Below are positions 26,193 to 34,355 of a stretch of DNA of 64,000 nucleotides, in pieces (position 1 is the stretch's first letter; the number at the start of each line of letters is the position of its first letter). The position numbers and the translations under genes are program-made. The notes below the pieces were generated by a model. It ran no database searches. It worked only from the letters and a program-made list of their open reading frames with translations, and had not been told where the DNA came from. The DNA is from Nonomuraea basaltis (GTDB taxonomy: Bacteria > Actinomycetota > Actinomycetes > Streptosporangiales > Streptosporangiaceae). The stretch spans positions 1-64,000 of the forward strand of contig NZ_VCJS01000028.1 of assembly GCF_005893125.1 (NCBI RefSeq), written 5' to 3'.

Positions 26193-26911
26193 CAGCGCCG
26201 CAGCTTGTAGCCGAAGCCGCGGACCGTCTCGATCCTGTCGGGGCCGATCTTCTTGCGCAGCCGCTGCACACACAGGTCGACGACGCGGCTGTCCCCGTCC
26301 CAGCCGTAGTCCCAGACGTTGCGCAGCAACGTCTGCCGGTCCAGCACGATCCCCGGATTCGCCGCGAACTCCAGCAGCAAGCGCAACTCGGTGGGAGCCA
26401 GCGCGACCGGCTCACCGGCCCGGTGCACTTCCAGACCCTGGGGATCGATGGCCAGGTCCCCGAAGACCAAACAGCCGGAGGCGGGCTCCGGAGTACGCTC
26501 AGGGCCTGGGGTGAAGGAGGCTCGGCGCAGCAGTGAACGGATCCTGGCCACCAGCACGGAGGTCTCGACCGGCTTGACGACGTAGTCATCGGCCCCCGCC
26601 TCCAGACCCGACACCACGTCCAGGGCGTCACCACGCGCGGACATCATCAGGATCGGGTCCGTGCTGGACTCCCGGATCTTCCGGCACAGCCCGATGCCGT
26701 CCAGCCCCGGCAGCATCACATCCAGCAGCAGCACGTCGTGCCGCTGCTCCCTGAACAGTTCGAGACCGGTCAGACCGTCGCCCGCCGTGCTCACGCGATA
26801 GCCGTAGCGCTCCAGCGCCATCCCGACCGTCTTACGGATCACCTCGTCGTCCTCGACGAGCAGCACGGTGACAGAAGTCGACGGCCTGCTACCGACATCC
26901 GAACCCGACAT
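26192..26911 (-). CDS. OmpR-family response regulator
   Basis: A 239-aa regulator with a receiver domain (VLLVEDDEVIRKTVGMALE; phospho-acceptor Asp near residue 65 in LLLDVMLPGLDG; switch Lys in DDYVVKPVE) and a C-terminal winged-helix DNA-binding domain (LAPTELRLLLEFAANPG, VDLCVQRLRKKIG). The ATG at 26911 has GGGGAG just upstream and is preferred over the in-frame ATG at 26947. Co-transcribed with the kinase. The genes flanking the pair on both sides share a duplicated leader and are the natural targets. Confidence 0.92.
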   Translation of the reverse strand: MSGSDVGSRPSTSVTVLLVEDDEVIRKTVGMALERYGYRVSTAGDGLTGLELFREQRHDVLLLDVMLPGLDGIGLCRKIRESSTDPILMMSARGDALDVVSGLEAGADDYVVKPVETSVLVARIRSLLRRASFTPGPERTPEPASGCLVFGDLAIDPQGLEVHRAGEPVALAPTELRLLLEFAANPGIVLDRQTLLRNVWDYGWDGDSRVVDLCVQRLRKKIGPDRIETVRGFGYKLRR

Positions 26912-27404
26912 TGCTCCCCGAATATGGTCGATAGTCTGCAAAAACAATACAAGGACTCTCTTTGTGGGGCACGAAGACGTCGTCGGCCCCCTCTTGGGAC
27001 CGATGCACCGCGATAGCGCGCCTCGGTCACCCGGCGCGACGCAGGGTGTCCATGTTGTCGACGCCAGACATCCACGACGGCTCAGCCGTGTATCAGCCGT
27101 GAATCAACCGTCCACGCGCCGGACGGTGCAAATGCGCACCCGCTGCTATGGAATCGCCTGCCCTCGCAGTAGGAGGGGGATCTCCTGCAGGAGGGACGAT
27201 TCGCGACTGAGGGCCAATACACACCCACTGCGCGTCCAAGCGGTCGCCGATACGCGACCGCGACAGCATGGACACCTGTACCGCGCAGGGTGGCTGACGT
27301 GCGCCACCGCGGCGTACCGACCTCTCGGAGCGGAGCTTTCCCTCTGCTCTGCCCACCTACTCCTCCCGATCGCCGGGCGGCCATGGCCACCGAAAGTAAA
27401 AACC
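26912..27404. other. Divergent intergenic region between the response regulator and the protease
   Basis: About 490 bases. From 27198 onward it is copy B of the inverted leader duplication. A perfect 12-base palindrome, CTCCTGCAGGAG (27182–27193), sits just before that boundary. The part next to the response regulator is AT-richer (around 26920–26965) and probably carries its promoter, but no confident −35/−10 pair could be assigned. No coding frame with recognisable content was found. Confidence 0.6.
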
Positions 27405-27457
27405 ATGCCCAACACACTCCGCCTCCCTCGTACTCGCGTCGCACTCGCGGCCTTCGC
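27198..27457 (+). repeat. Copy B of the inverted leader duplication
   Basis: Plus-strand counterpart of 24634–24890. Similarity runs through the leader and first 18 codons of the following frame (MPNTLRLPRTRVALAAFA against MPSTLHLPRTRVALTAFA) and stops just before an internal ATG at 27459. The conserved GTGGC-N8-GCCAC element is at 27290–27307. Confidence 0.85.
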
Positions 27458-28976
27458 TATGCGTTTTCGTCCCCTTCTCGTCGTTCCCGTGATGCTGGCT
27501 GCGATGGCGGCGACCGCGACTCCGTCGTTCGCCCTGCGCGGCGGCGTCGAGTCGGTGCAGCCGTACTCGTTCATGGGCTCGTTACAGCGCGCCGAATCCC
27601 CGCGCGCGGACGGCCATGTCTGTGGAGTCACGCTGATCGCGCCGCGGTGGGTGGTCACCGCGAGCCACTGCGCCCGCACGCCCAATCAGGCTCAGGTCGG
27701 CACCCCCCGGGGCTGGCGGGTACGCATCGGCTCGCTGAGCGTGACCTCCGGCGGCGAACTGGCCGAGGTCGACAAGTTCTATCGGTACTCCACCGAGGTC
27801 TACGGCAAGGATCTCGCGCTGCTGCACCTGCGCACCCCGGTTCGGGCGAAGCCGGCGCGGATCGCGCCGGCCACGCCGACCGACCACACACCCACCCGCA
27901 TCATCGGCTGGGGCGTGACCTGTGACCAGCGCGCACCGAAGTGCTACCCGGACCACCTGCGCGAGGCCGACACCGTGGTGCAGCCGGACCGGGAATGTGA
28001 AGTGAGCGGTATCACCGCGGCGCGTGAGCTGTGCGTGGGCAGCCCGGACGGAAGCATCTCGGCCACCAACATGGATTCCGGTGGCCCGGCGCTGGTCCGC
28101 CGCGGTGGCAGCTGGCTGCTGGCCGGGGCGGTCAGCGGCAGCAACGGCAACGACACACCGACCGTATACAGCGACGTGTCGGTGTATCGGAAGTGGATCC
28201 GGGGCATCGTCACGGGCATCGCAGTTCCGCCGGAACCGCACATGCCCTCTCTAGAGGGTGCCGCGCAGTTCGGTGGCTGTTCCGGCGCCGTGGTCCGAAC
28301 CGTGACCGCCCGGGCGAAGGATCCGGCCCTGCTCCTCACAAACGGCCACTGCGTCCAGGGCACCCGCCCTGCGCCGGGGTCGGCGCTGGTCGATCAGGCG
28401 GCCGCCCAGCCGGTCACGATCACCGACCGCGAGGGCTACCCCAAGGTCGAGGCCAGGACGACCCGGCTGGTCTACGCCACCATGACTGGCACCGACGTCG
28501 CCCTGTACCGCCTGGACCGGACCTACGCGGAGCTGGCCGCCGCCGACGCCAAGGTCTTCGACCTCACCACAACTCCGGCCGCGGCCGGCGACCGGGTGGA
28601 CCTGTTGTCCGGCAACTGGGGCCGCCGCTGGAGCTGCGCGGTGAAGGCCGTGGTGCCAGGGCTGCGTGAGGGCGGGTACGAGCAGGAGAACGCACTCAGG
28701 TACACCAGCGCCTGCGAACCAGGGCACGGCGCCTCGGGGTCGCCGCTGATCGCCCCGGACGGGCAGACCGTGGTCGGGCTGCACAACACGAGCAACGACG
28801 ACGGGAAGCGCTGCACGGAGAACAACCCGTGTGAAGTCGACGCGGCTGACCAGGTGACGGTGCGCAAGGGCGCCCGTTACGGCCAGCAGGTCGCGGCCGT
28901 GCCCGCCTGCCTGGCGCCAGGCTCGGTGCTGGACCTGTCCCGCCCGGACTGCACGCTGCCCCGCCCAGCCGCCTGA
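27405..28976 (+). CDS. Secreted protein with two tandem trypsin-like serine protease domains
   Basis: Encodes 523 aa from the ATG at 27405. The first 18 residues come from the duplicated lipoprotein leader. A second ATG at 27459 starts a complete signal peptide (MRFRPLLVVPVMLAAMAATA, then TPSFA) and looks like the original start. Domain 1 has VVTASHCAR (His ~87), GKDLALLHL (Asp ~136) and MDSGGP (Ser ~225). Domain 2 has LLTNGHCVQG (His ~314), GTDVALYRL (Asp ~365) and GHGASGSPLI (Ser ~444). Both triads look complete. Chymotrypsin-type proteases fused in tandem are uncommon. It is divergent from the two-component system that probably controls it through the shared leader. Confidence 0.88.
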   Translation: MPNTLRLPRTRVALAAFAMRFRPLLVVPVMLAAMAATATPSFALRGGVESVQPYSFMGSLQRAESPRADGHVCGVTLIAPRWVVTASHCARTPNQAQVGTPRGWRVRIGSLSVTSGGELAEVDKFYRYSTEVYGKDLALLHLRTPVRAKPARIAPATPTDHTPTRIIGWGVTCDQRAPKCYPDHLREADTVVQPDRECEVSGITAARELCVGSPDGSISATNMDSGGPALVRRGGSWLLAGAVSGSNGNDTPTVYSDVSVYRKWIRGIVTGIAVPPEPHMPSLEGAAQFGGCSGAVVRTVTARAKDPALLLTNGHCVQGTRPAPGSALVDQAAAQPVTITDREGYPKVEARTTRLVYATMTGTDVALYRLDRTYAELAAADAKVFDLTTTPAAAGDRVDLLSGNWGRRWSCAVKAVVPGLREGGYEQENALRYTSACEPGHGASGSPLIAPDGQTVVGLHNTSNDDGKRCTENNPCEVDAADQVTVRKGARYGQQVAAVPACLAPGSVLDLSRPDCTLPRPAA

Positions 28977-29094
28977 CGGGCGGAACAATGAAAGCCGGGT
29001 AATGCCCGACCCAGCCGGTAGATCATCGGGGCACTCTCCCCTTCTGCGCTGCAACGATCGGAGCAACGGGCACGAAAACCCGGAGAAAGAGGGT

Positions 29095-30888
29095 TCAGGC
29101 TCGTCGGCCGACGCGACTCAGCAGTGCGGTCGCCGCGACGGCCAGCACCGCCAGAAGGGAGAGCGCGGCGGCCGGGCCGAGAACCGTCCACGGCGCGAGC
29201 TCCGCGTATGACTGGTTCTCCGACAACAGCCGCCCCCATTCGGGTGCGGGCGGCTGCTCGCCGAGCCCGAGGAAGCCGAGGGAGGCGAGGACGAGGACGA
29301 CGGTCGGCAGCCGCAACAGGGCGTTGCGCAGCAGTGGCGGGACCAGGGCGGGCAGCAGATGACGCCGGATCAGGTGGCGGCGGCTCGCCCCCAGGGCGAC
29401 GGAGGCGGCCATGTGCGTCGCGGCGCGCTCCTGCTCCAGCAGCGCGGCGGTCTGAGCGGCGTACGGGCTCCACCCGACGAGACAGACGGCCAGCCCCGCG
29501 CCGAGCGCCGACGGTCCGGTGACGGCGGTGACCAGCAGGCCCGCCAGTATCACCGGCAAGGTGGACACGATGTCGGTCAGCCCGGCCGTGACCTGGCGCG
29601 CCAGTCCGGCGAGCACACCGAGGACCAGGCTGACGGCGGTGACGGCGAAGGCCAGCGCCGTGGTGCGCAGTGCGCCGTGCCCCAGCCGGGCGAGCAGATC
29701 GCGGCCGAGCGCGTCGGTGCCGAGCGGATGCTCGTACGAGGGCGCCAGCAGCCGCCCGGCGGTGTCCACCTGAAGTGGGTCACGCAACAGCCCGAGCCCG
29801 ACGACGGTGGCGAGCAGGAGCGCGCACCCGACGGCCACGGGCCGCAGCGCGCGTCCAGTGTCCAGACCGGGCGGGGGTAGCGAGGGCAGCGCCCCCTCGC
29901 GTAGAGCGGGGCCGAGCATGGCGCGTCGTGCCGAGCGTACGAGCAGTCCCGCGCCGGCGCCGAGCAGGATCAGCGCGAGGCTTCCACTCTGCAGGACGGG
30001 CAGGTCCTGTGCGATGGCGGCATCGAGGGTGAGCATGCCGAGGCCGGGAATGGCGTAGATCTTCTCGACGGCGACCGCGCCCCCGGCCAGGCTGACCACG
30101 GTGGGCAGCAGCTGCGGGAGTACGCCGGGCACCGCGCGGCGCAGCGCGGCACGCATGATCCAGCCAGGCGGCATTCCATTGGCGGTTGCCGCACGGGCCC
30201 AGGGCTCACGGAAGGCGGCGGGCAGCGCCTGGTCGAGCAGTCCGCCGATCATCGCGCCGGAGGGCACACCGAGGGCGAGCGCGGGCAGCACCATCGACGG
30301 CGGACCCTCCCAGCCGTACGGCGGAAACCAGCCCAGGTGCACGCCGAGGACGGTGGAGAGCACGGCTGCGAGCAGGAACTTGGGCAGCGCCGCCACCACC
30401 GCCGCGCCGATTCCGGCCCGGTCGCGGGTGAGCCGGCGATGGGCGCCCAGCCACAGCGTCCGGGCGCAGACCATCGCGGCGACGGCGAGGGTGACCACGA
30501 GTGCGGCCGAGGTGAGGGTGAGTGAGACGCCGAGCGCGGCGCCCAGGGCGGGCGTCACCGGCTCGCCGGAGACCCAGGAGGTCCCCGCGTCGCCACGTAC
30601 CAGAGCTCCCAGCCAGTGGCCGAGTGCGGCCGCCGGACCGGCGTCCAGCCCGAGTTGTTCACGTACGGCGGCCAGTGCCTCGGGGGATGGGTCCTGTTCG
30701 CCGGAACGGGCACGCAGGACGGTGAGCGCCACGTCCGTGCCGGAGATCCAGGGCAACAGGGCGATGACGGTCAGCAGCCCGGCCCCGGCGAACAGGGCGC
30801 CGAACAGCCCGGCCCAACGGCCGCCGAAGCCGCGGGACCGGCCGGGGGCCAGCGGGCGGAGCCGCGAGCCGGCTCTGGTGACGCTCAC
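29095..30888 (-). CDS. Fused DppB–DppC-type ABC permease
   Basis: A 597-aa protein joining two peptide/nickel-type permeases. The DppB-like half (residues ~25–330) has the coupling motif ATANGMPPGWIMRAALRRAV. The DppC-like half (~345–597) has YEHPLGTDALGRDLLARLGH and the coupling motif ALGASRRHLIRRHLLPAL. A single chain therefore provides both halves of the pore. The gene follows the binding protein by 29 bases and ends near the convergent protease. No ATPase gene is linked in the window. The upstream iron box suggests metal or metallophore import. Confidence 0.88.
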   Translation of the reverse strand: MSVTRAGSRLRPLAPGRSRGFGGRWAGLFGALFAGAGLLTVIALLPWISGTDVALTVLRARSGEQDPSPEALAAVREQLGLDAGPAAALGHWLGALVRGDAGTSWVSGEPVTPALGAALGVSLTLTSAALVVTLAVAAMVCARTLWLGAHRRLTRDRAGIGAAVVAALPKFLLAAVLSTVLGVHLGWFPPYGWEGPPSMVLPALALGVPSGAMIGGLLDQALPAAFREPWARAATANGMPPGWIMRAALRRAVPGVLPQLLPTVVSLAGGAVAVEKIYAIPGLGMLTLDAAIAQDLPVLQSGSLALILLGAGAGLLVRSARRAMLGPALREGALPSLPPPGLDTGRALRPVAVGCALLLATVVGLGLLRDPLQVDTAGRLLAPSYEHPLGTDALGRDLLARLGHGALRTTALAFAVTAVSLVLGVLAGLARQVTAGLTDIVSTLPVILAGLLVTAVTGPSALGAGLAVCLVGWSPYAAQTAALLEQERAATHMAASVALGASRRHLIRRHLLPALVPPLLRNALLRLPTVVLVLASLGFLGLGEQPPAPEWGRLLSENQSYAELAPWTVLGPAAALSLLAVLAVAATALLSRVGRRA

Positions 30889-30917
30889 GTGGGGGCGCGC
30901 TCTCGTGACCGCTTCGG

Positions 30918-32429
30918 CTACTTCAGCCGGGTGTCGAGGCCCACCAGGGCGCGCTCGCGTGGATCGAGGATGGCGCCTTCGACGTCGGTGGAGACACCCT
31001 GCAGGACCTTTTCGTGGATGAGCGGCACGACGGCGTCGGTGGAGAGGACGGCGGCTTCGGCGGCCATCACCTTGTCCTGGCGCGTGCCGGCGCCGGACTC
31101 GGCGGCGGCCGAAATGGCCCGGTCGACGGCCGGTTCGGCGAGCCGGGTGATGTTGTAGGAGCCCTTGCTGGTGTAGTCGCTGGCCAGGTAGGCGACCGGG
31201 TCGCCGGTGTCGAGGAGGGTCACCCGGGAGAAGACGAGCGCGTCGTACTTCCCTGCGAGCAGATCGGCCTCCATCTGCGAATATTCACGGATGTCCTGCT
31301 TCACGGTGAATCCGGCTTTCTCCAGTTGTTGCTGGAGCACGCTGGCGACTTCGGGCAGCTCGGTGCGATTGGTGTAGGTGGCCAGCGTGATGGCTTTGCC
31401 GCCGGTCTGCTGCTTGACCTGCTCGGCGGTGGCGGCCTTCACGATGTGCTCGACGGTGACGTGCTTGTCCCGGGTCCAGGAGATGGCGGGGCCGAACAGT
31501 CCCTGGGCGGCGTCGGCGTAGCCGCCGAAGACGCTGTCCACGAGCGCGGTGGGCTCGACGGCCTCGCGGGCGGCGGCGCGCATCGCGGCGTCGCGGAAGA
31601 CATCGCTGCCGGTGTTGAGCAGCAGGCTGTCGGTTCGGGTGGACGGGACCTCGTGGAGGGTTTCGGGTGCCAGGAGCTTGGCCTGGGAGGTGGGGATCCA
31701 CTCGGCGATGTCGACGGATCCGCTGCGCAGGGCGTTGGCGCGAGCGGTGCCGTCGGAGATCCACGAGACGTCGATGCCGGTGGCCTTGGCCTTGCCGCCC
31801 CAGTAACCGTCGAAGCGGTCAAGGGTGGCTTGGGTCTTGCCCCCGAGCTTAGTGATCTTGAAGGGGCCGGTGCCGGTGCCGATCGGGCTGACGGCACCGT
31901 TGGATGCATATGCCTTCGGGGAGAGGATGCCCAGGGCGGGAGAGGCCAGGCGCAGCGGCAGGACGGGGTCGACGGCGGCGGTGGTGAGGACGACGGTGTC
32001 GGCGTCTTGCGCCTTGGCGGTCAGCTCGATGTCGCTCAGCACGCGCGGTGCCGGCTCGGCGTCGGAGGCGTGCGCGAGGGCGTTCACGACGGCCTCGGCG
32101 GTGACCTTCGTCCCGTCCTGGAATCGGGCGTCGCGTAGTTCGAAGGTCCAGGTGGTGTCGTTGGCCTGTTTCCAGGAGGCGGCGAGCGCGGGCGTCGCGG
32201 TGCCGTCGGCGTCGAGCCTGGTCAGGCCCTCGACGACGGAGAGCTTGCCCAGTACCGTGGCGTCGTTGCTGTACGGGGAGAGGGCCTGGACCGGTGGCAC
32301 GGCCAGGGCGACTCTGATGCGCTGCTCGGATCGGGCGCCGCCTCTGCCGGCGGAGCCATCCGAGAAGCAGCCGGTGAGTAGCGGGGTAAGGAGCAGCGCC
32401 GCGGCGAGACGGAGGGGGATTTTGCGCAT
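30918..32429 (-). CDS. Family-5 (DppA/NikA-type) ABC substrate-binding lipoprotein
   Basis: A 503-aa lipoprotein with signal peptide MRKIPLRLAAALLLTPLLTG and the lipid-modified Cys immediately after. The SBP-bac-5 fold is recognisable (VVEGLTRLDADGTATPALAA, DGTKVTAEAVVNALAHA, GTGPFKITKLG, LLLNTGSDVFRDAAMRAAAR). Family members bind peptides, nickel chelates or metallophores. Its start is 41 bases downstream of a strong iron-box match, so iron-repressed uptake of a metal chelate is the best inference. First gene of a two-gene operon with the fused permease. Confidence 0.88.
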   Translation of the reverse strand: MRKIPLRLAAALLLTPLLTGCFSDGSAGRGGARSEQRIRVALAVPPVQALSPYSNDATVLGKLSVVEGLTRLDADGTATPALAASWKQANDTTWTFELRDARFQDGTKVTAEAVVNALAHASDAEPAPRVLSDIELTAKAQDADTVVLTTAAVDPVLPLRLASPALGILSPKAYASNGAVSPIGTGTGPFKITKLGGKTQATLDRFDGYWGGKAKATGIDVSWISDGTARANALRSGSVDIAEWIPTSQAKLLAPETLHEVPSTRTDSLLLNTGSDVFRDAAMRAAAREAVEPTALVDSVFGGYADAAQGLFGPAISWTRDKHVTVEHIVKAATAEQVKQQTGGKAITLATYTNRTELPEVASVLQQQLEKAGFTVKQDIREYSQMEADLLAGKYDALVFSRVTLLDTGDPVAYLASDYTSKGSYNITRLAEPAVDRAISAAAESGAGTRQDKVMAAEAAVLSTDAVVPLIHEKVLQGVSTDVEGAILDPRERALVGLDTRLK

Positions 32430-32469
32430 AAAAGTAGTCCTGTGGTGCCTGGTGTTGGCTAAGTCCGAA

Positions 32470-32488
32470 TAAGGCTAGCCTAACTTAA
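32470..32488 (-). promoter_or_regulatory. Iron box (IdeR/DmdR/DtxR-type operator)
   Basis: On the minus strand the 19-mer is TTAAGTTAGGCTAGCCTTA. It matches the recalled actinobacterial iron-box consensus TTAGGTTAGGCTAACCTAA at 16 of 19 positions, including the central TTAGGCTA. It lies 41 bases upstream of the binding-protein start, where it would overlap the promoter and cause iron-dependent repression. Confidence 0.75.
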
Positions 32489-32518
32489 CAGTTTCGTTTT
32501 CAACCAACCGCCTGGCGG

Positions 32519-34192
32519 TCAGCGGGAGCCGAGGCGAAGGACGTCGAGGGCCGTCAGGGCCACGTGCAGCTCGGTGCGCCGCTGCCCGGACTCCAAGTCG
32601 GAGCCGAGCAGCCGTTGGATGGTGTGCAGCCGCTGATAGAGGGTCTGCCGCGACAGATCCGCCGCATGGGCGGCGACCGTCTTGTTGCCTGCGGCGTCCA
32701 GGTAGTGGCGCAGCGTGGACACCAGATCGGTGTTGTGCCTGTGGTCGTAGTCGATGAGCCGGCCCACCTGGCGCTCCACGTAGCCCTGGAGGCGCACGTC
32801 CGAGCGCAGCGCGTACAGCAGCTGCCGCAACCCGATGTCCGACAGCTCGTGGTACGACTTGCCGGAAGACGTGCCGGGCAGAGCCGACTCCGCGACGTGA
32901 GAGGCGTCCCGGAAGGACCGCGCGGCCTGGGAGAGGCCGGCCACTTCCGAGCCGACGCTCACAACCGCTTGCGGGACCAGTTCCATGGCGGCGCGGCCGA
33001 TCAGCTCGACCGCGGGCCCCCACTGCTGGGTGTGCCGCAGCCCGACCAGCACACCGATCCGCCCGGCACCCAGCTCACCCACGAGCGCGGGGACGCCGGC
33101 CGCCGTGACCTCCTTCACCAGGCTTTCCTCGAGTTCCGCGATGCTGACGCCGGACTCGTCGCCGGGCAGGTCCACGAGGACCGCGACGTACCGGCAGTCG
33201 CGGGTGGGCAGGCCGAGCGCCGCCGCGCGGACCGTCGCCTCCCCGGCGGTCCGGTAGCGCTGCTCGGCCAGGTCCAGCAGGGCCCCGCGGTGCGCTCCGC
33301 GCTCCCAGACCACCGGATGGATGAGGCGGGAGATCGCCAGGGACATCGCCGCCCGTTCCAGCACCGTCGTGTCCTCCTGGCCGAACGCTCTGCCCGCGGG
33401 CCCGCGCGCCTGCTCGGCAGTCCGGTCGGGCAGCATGACCACGCGTCCGCAGCGCTCCCCCCGGTATTCCATCGGGCACACCAGCCATCCTTCCGGGCCA
33501 CTCACCGACGCGGAGTCGGTCGGCGGCGTCGCTCGGGAGCGCCGCTCCCAATCCGTGAGGACTTCCTCCACCGTGCGGGCCGACGGCTCGCAGATCAGCG
33601 CCTGGTGCGCCTGGTTCTCCAGCACGACTGCCCGGCCGCTCATCTCGGCCGCGGCGCGCATCACCTCTGCGGCCCCGGCACCCCGCAAGGTCAGGCCGGT
33701 GAACGTCTCGTGGATCTCCTGTGTCCGGCGCAGCGTCTCCACCTGGTTGCCGAGCAGCAGCTCGTGGACGACCTGGGTGACCTCCAGGAAGTTGACGTCC
33801 ATGGACAGCAGCACCAGCGGCAGATCACGTGCCCTGCATGCGCGCACCAGCTCCTCGGGCGGGCGGTGGTAGCGCCGGACGAGCTCCAGAACGAGACCGG
33901 CGGCGCCGACCGCGGCCAGCTCGTCGACGTAGCGCCGCACCAGCGCGGGTTCGCGGGGCAGCGGCATGCCCGTGGTCAGGACCAGCTCGCCGCCCTTGAG
34001 GAAGGACGCCGGGTCGGTCAGCTCTGTGATGTGCACCCAGCGGACCGAGCGCCCGAGCTCTGACTCGCCCGCGACCACCTGGGGCCGGCCGGCCGCCATG
34101 ACGGGTAGGGCAAGCACGTCGGCGACGGTGAGCACGCGGCCGCGCACCGGCGCCGCGGCCGGCGATGGGACCTGATCCGGTGCTCCTGTCAT
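32519..34192 (-). CDS. PucR/CdaR-family transcriptional regulator
   Basis: A 557-aa regulator. The N-terminal PucR domain (LTVADVLALPVMAAGRPQVV through ~residue 135) is followed by a GAF/GGDEF-like middle and a C-terminal PucR-type helix-turn-helix (LDAAGNKTVAAHAADLSRQT, LYQRLHTIQRLLG). Length and layout are typical of activators of purine, amino acid or amine catabolism. Divergent, with a 163-base gap, from the aminotransferase operon, which it probably activates. It ends 31 bases from the iron box of the next operon. Confidence 0.9.
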   Translation of the reverse strand: MTGAPDQVPSPAAAPVRGRVLTVADVLALPVMAAGRPQVVAGESELGRSVRWVHITELTDPASFLKGGELVLTTGMPLPREPALVRRYVDELAAVGAAGLVLELVRRYHRPPEELVRACRARDLPLVLLSMDVNFLEVTQVVHELLLGNQVETLRRTQEIHETFTGLTLRGAGAAEVMRAAAEMSGRAVVLENQAHQALICEPSARTVEEVLTDWERRSRATPPTDSASVSGPEGWLVCPMEYRGERCGRVVMLPDRTAEQARGPAGRAFGQEDTTVLERAAMSLAISRLIHPVVWERGAHRGALLDLAEQRYRTAGEATVRAAALGLPTRDCRYVAVLVDLPGDESGVSIAELEESLVKEVTAAGVPALVGELGAGRIGVLVGLRHTQQWGPAVELIGRAAMELVPQAVVSVGSEVAGLSQAARSFRDASHVAESALPGTSSGKSYHELSDIGLRQLLYALRSDVRLQGYVERQVGRLIDYDHRHNTDLVSTLRHYLDAAGNKTVAAHAADLSRQTLYQRLHTIQRLLGSDLESGQRRTELHVALTALDVLRLGSR

Positions 34193-34268
34193 GGCTCCTC
34201 ACGGTACGTGACCCGGGTGACGTGCTGAAACGGCAGGTTGACACTTCGTCCAGAGAGGGGTCGCGGGG

Positions 34269-34290
34269 CGGACACATCATCCGTTGTCCG
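34269..34290. promoter_or_regulatory. Inverted repeat CGGACA-N10-TGTCCG, candidate PucR operator
   Basis: Perfect six-base arms at 34269–34274 and 34285–34290 in the gap between the PucR gene and the aminotransferase gene, 66 bases upstream of the latter start. A TTGACA at 34238–34243 lies nearby, but no matching −10 element is convincing. Confidence 0.4.
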
Positions 34291-34355
34291 GCCATTGCGG
34301 CTCGGCGATGCTCGGATGCCAACGCGACCGACGACCAGCAGTCTGGGAGACGAGT

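Noticed and set aside
24634..27457. The inverted leader copies as ends of a transposon or insertion sequence
   Set aside because: The enclosed genes are a two-component system with no transposase, the copies are diverged, and each copy ends inside a coding region instead of at a target-site duplication.
28977..29094. A terminator between the protease and the fused permease
   Set aside because: The GCCGGG/CCCGAC pairing is short and imperfect, and no T-run follows on either strand.
34238..34243. TTGACA as the −35 box of the aminotransferase operon
   Set aside because: No TA-rich −10 element lies 16–19 bases downstream, so the match alone is not enough.
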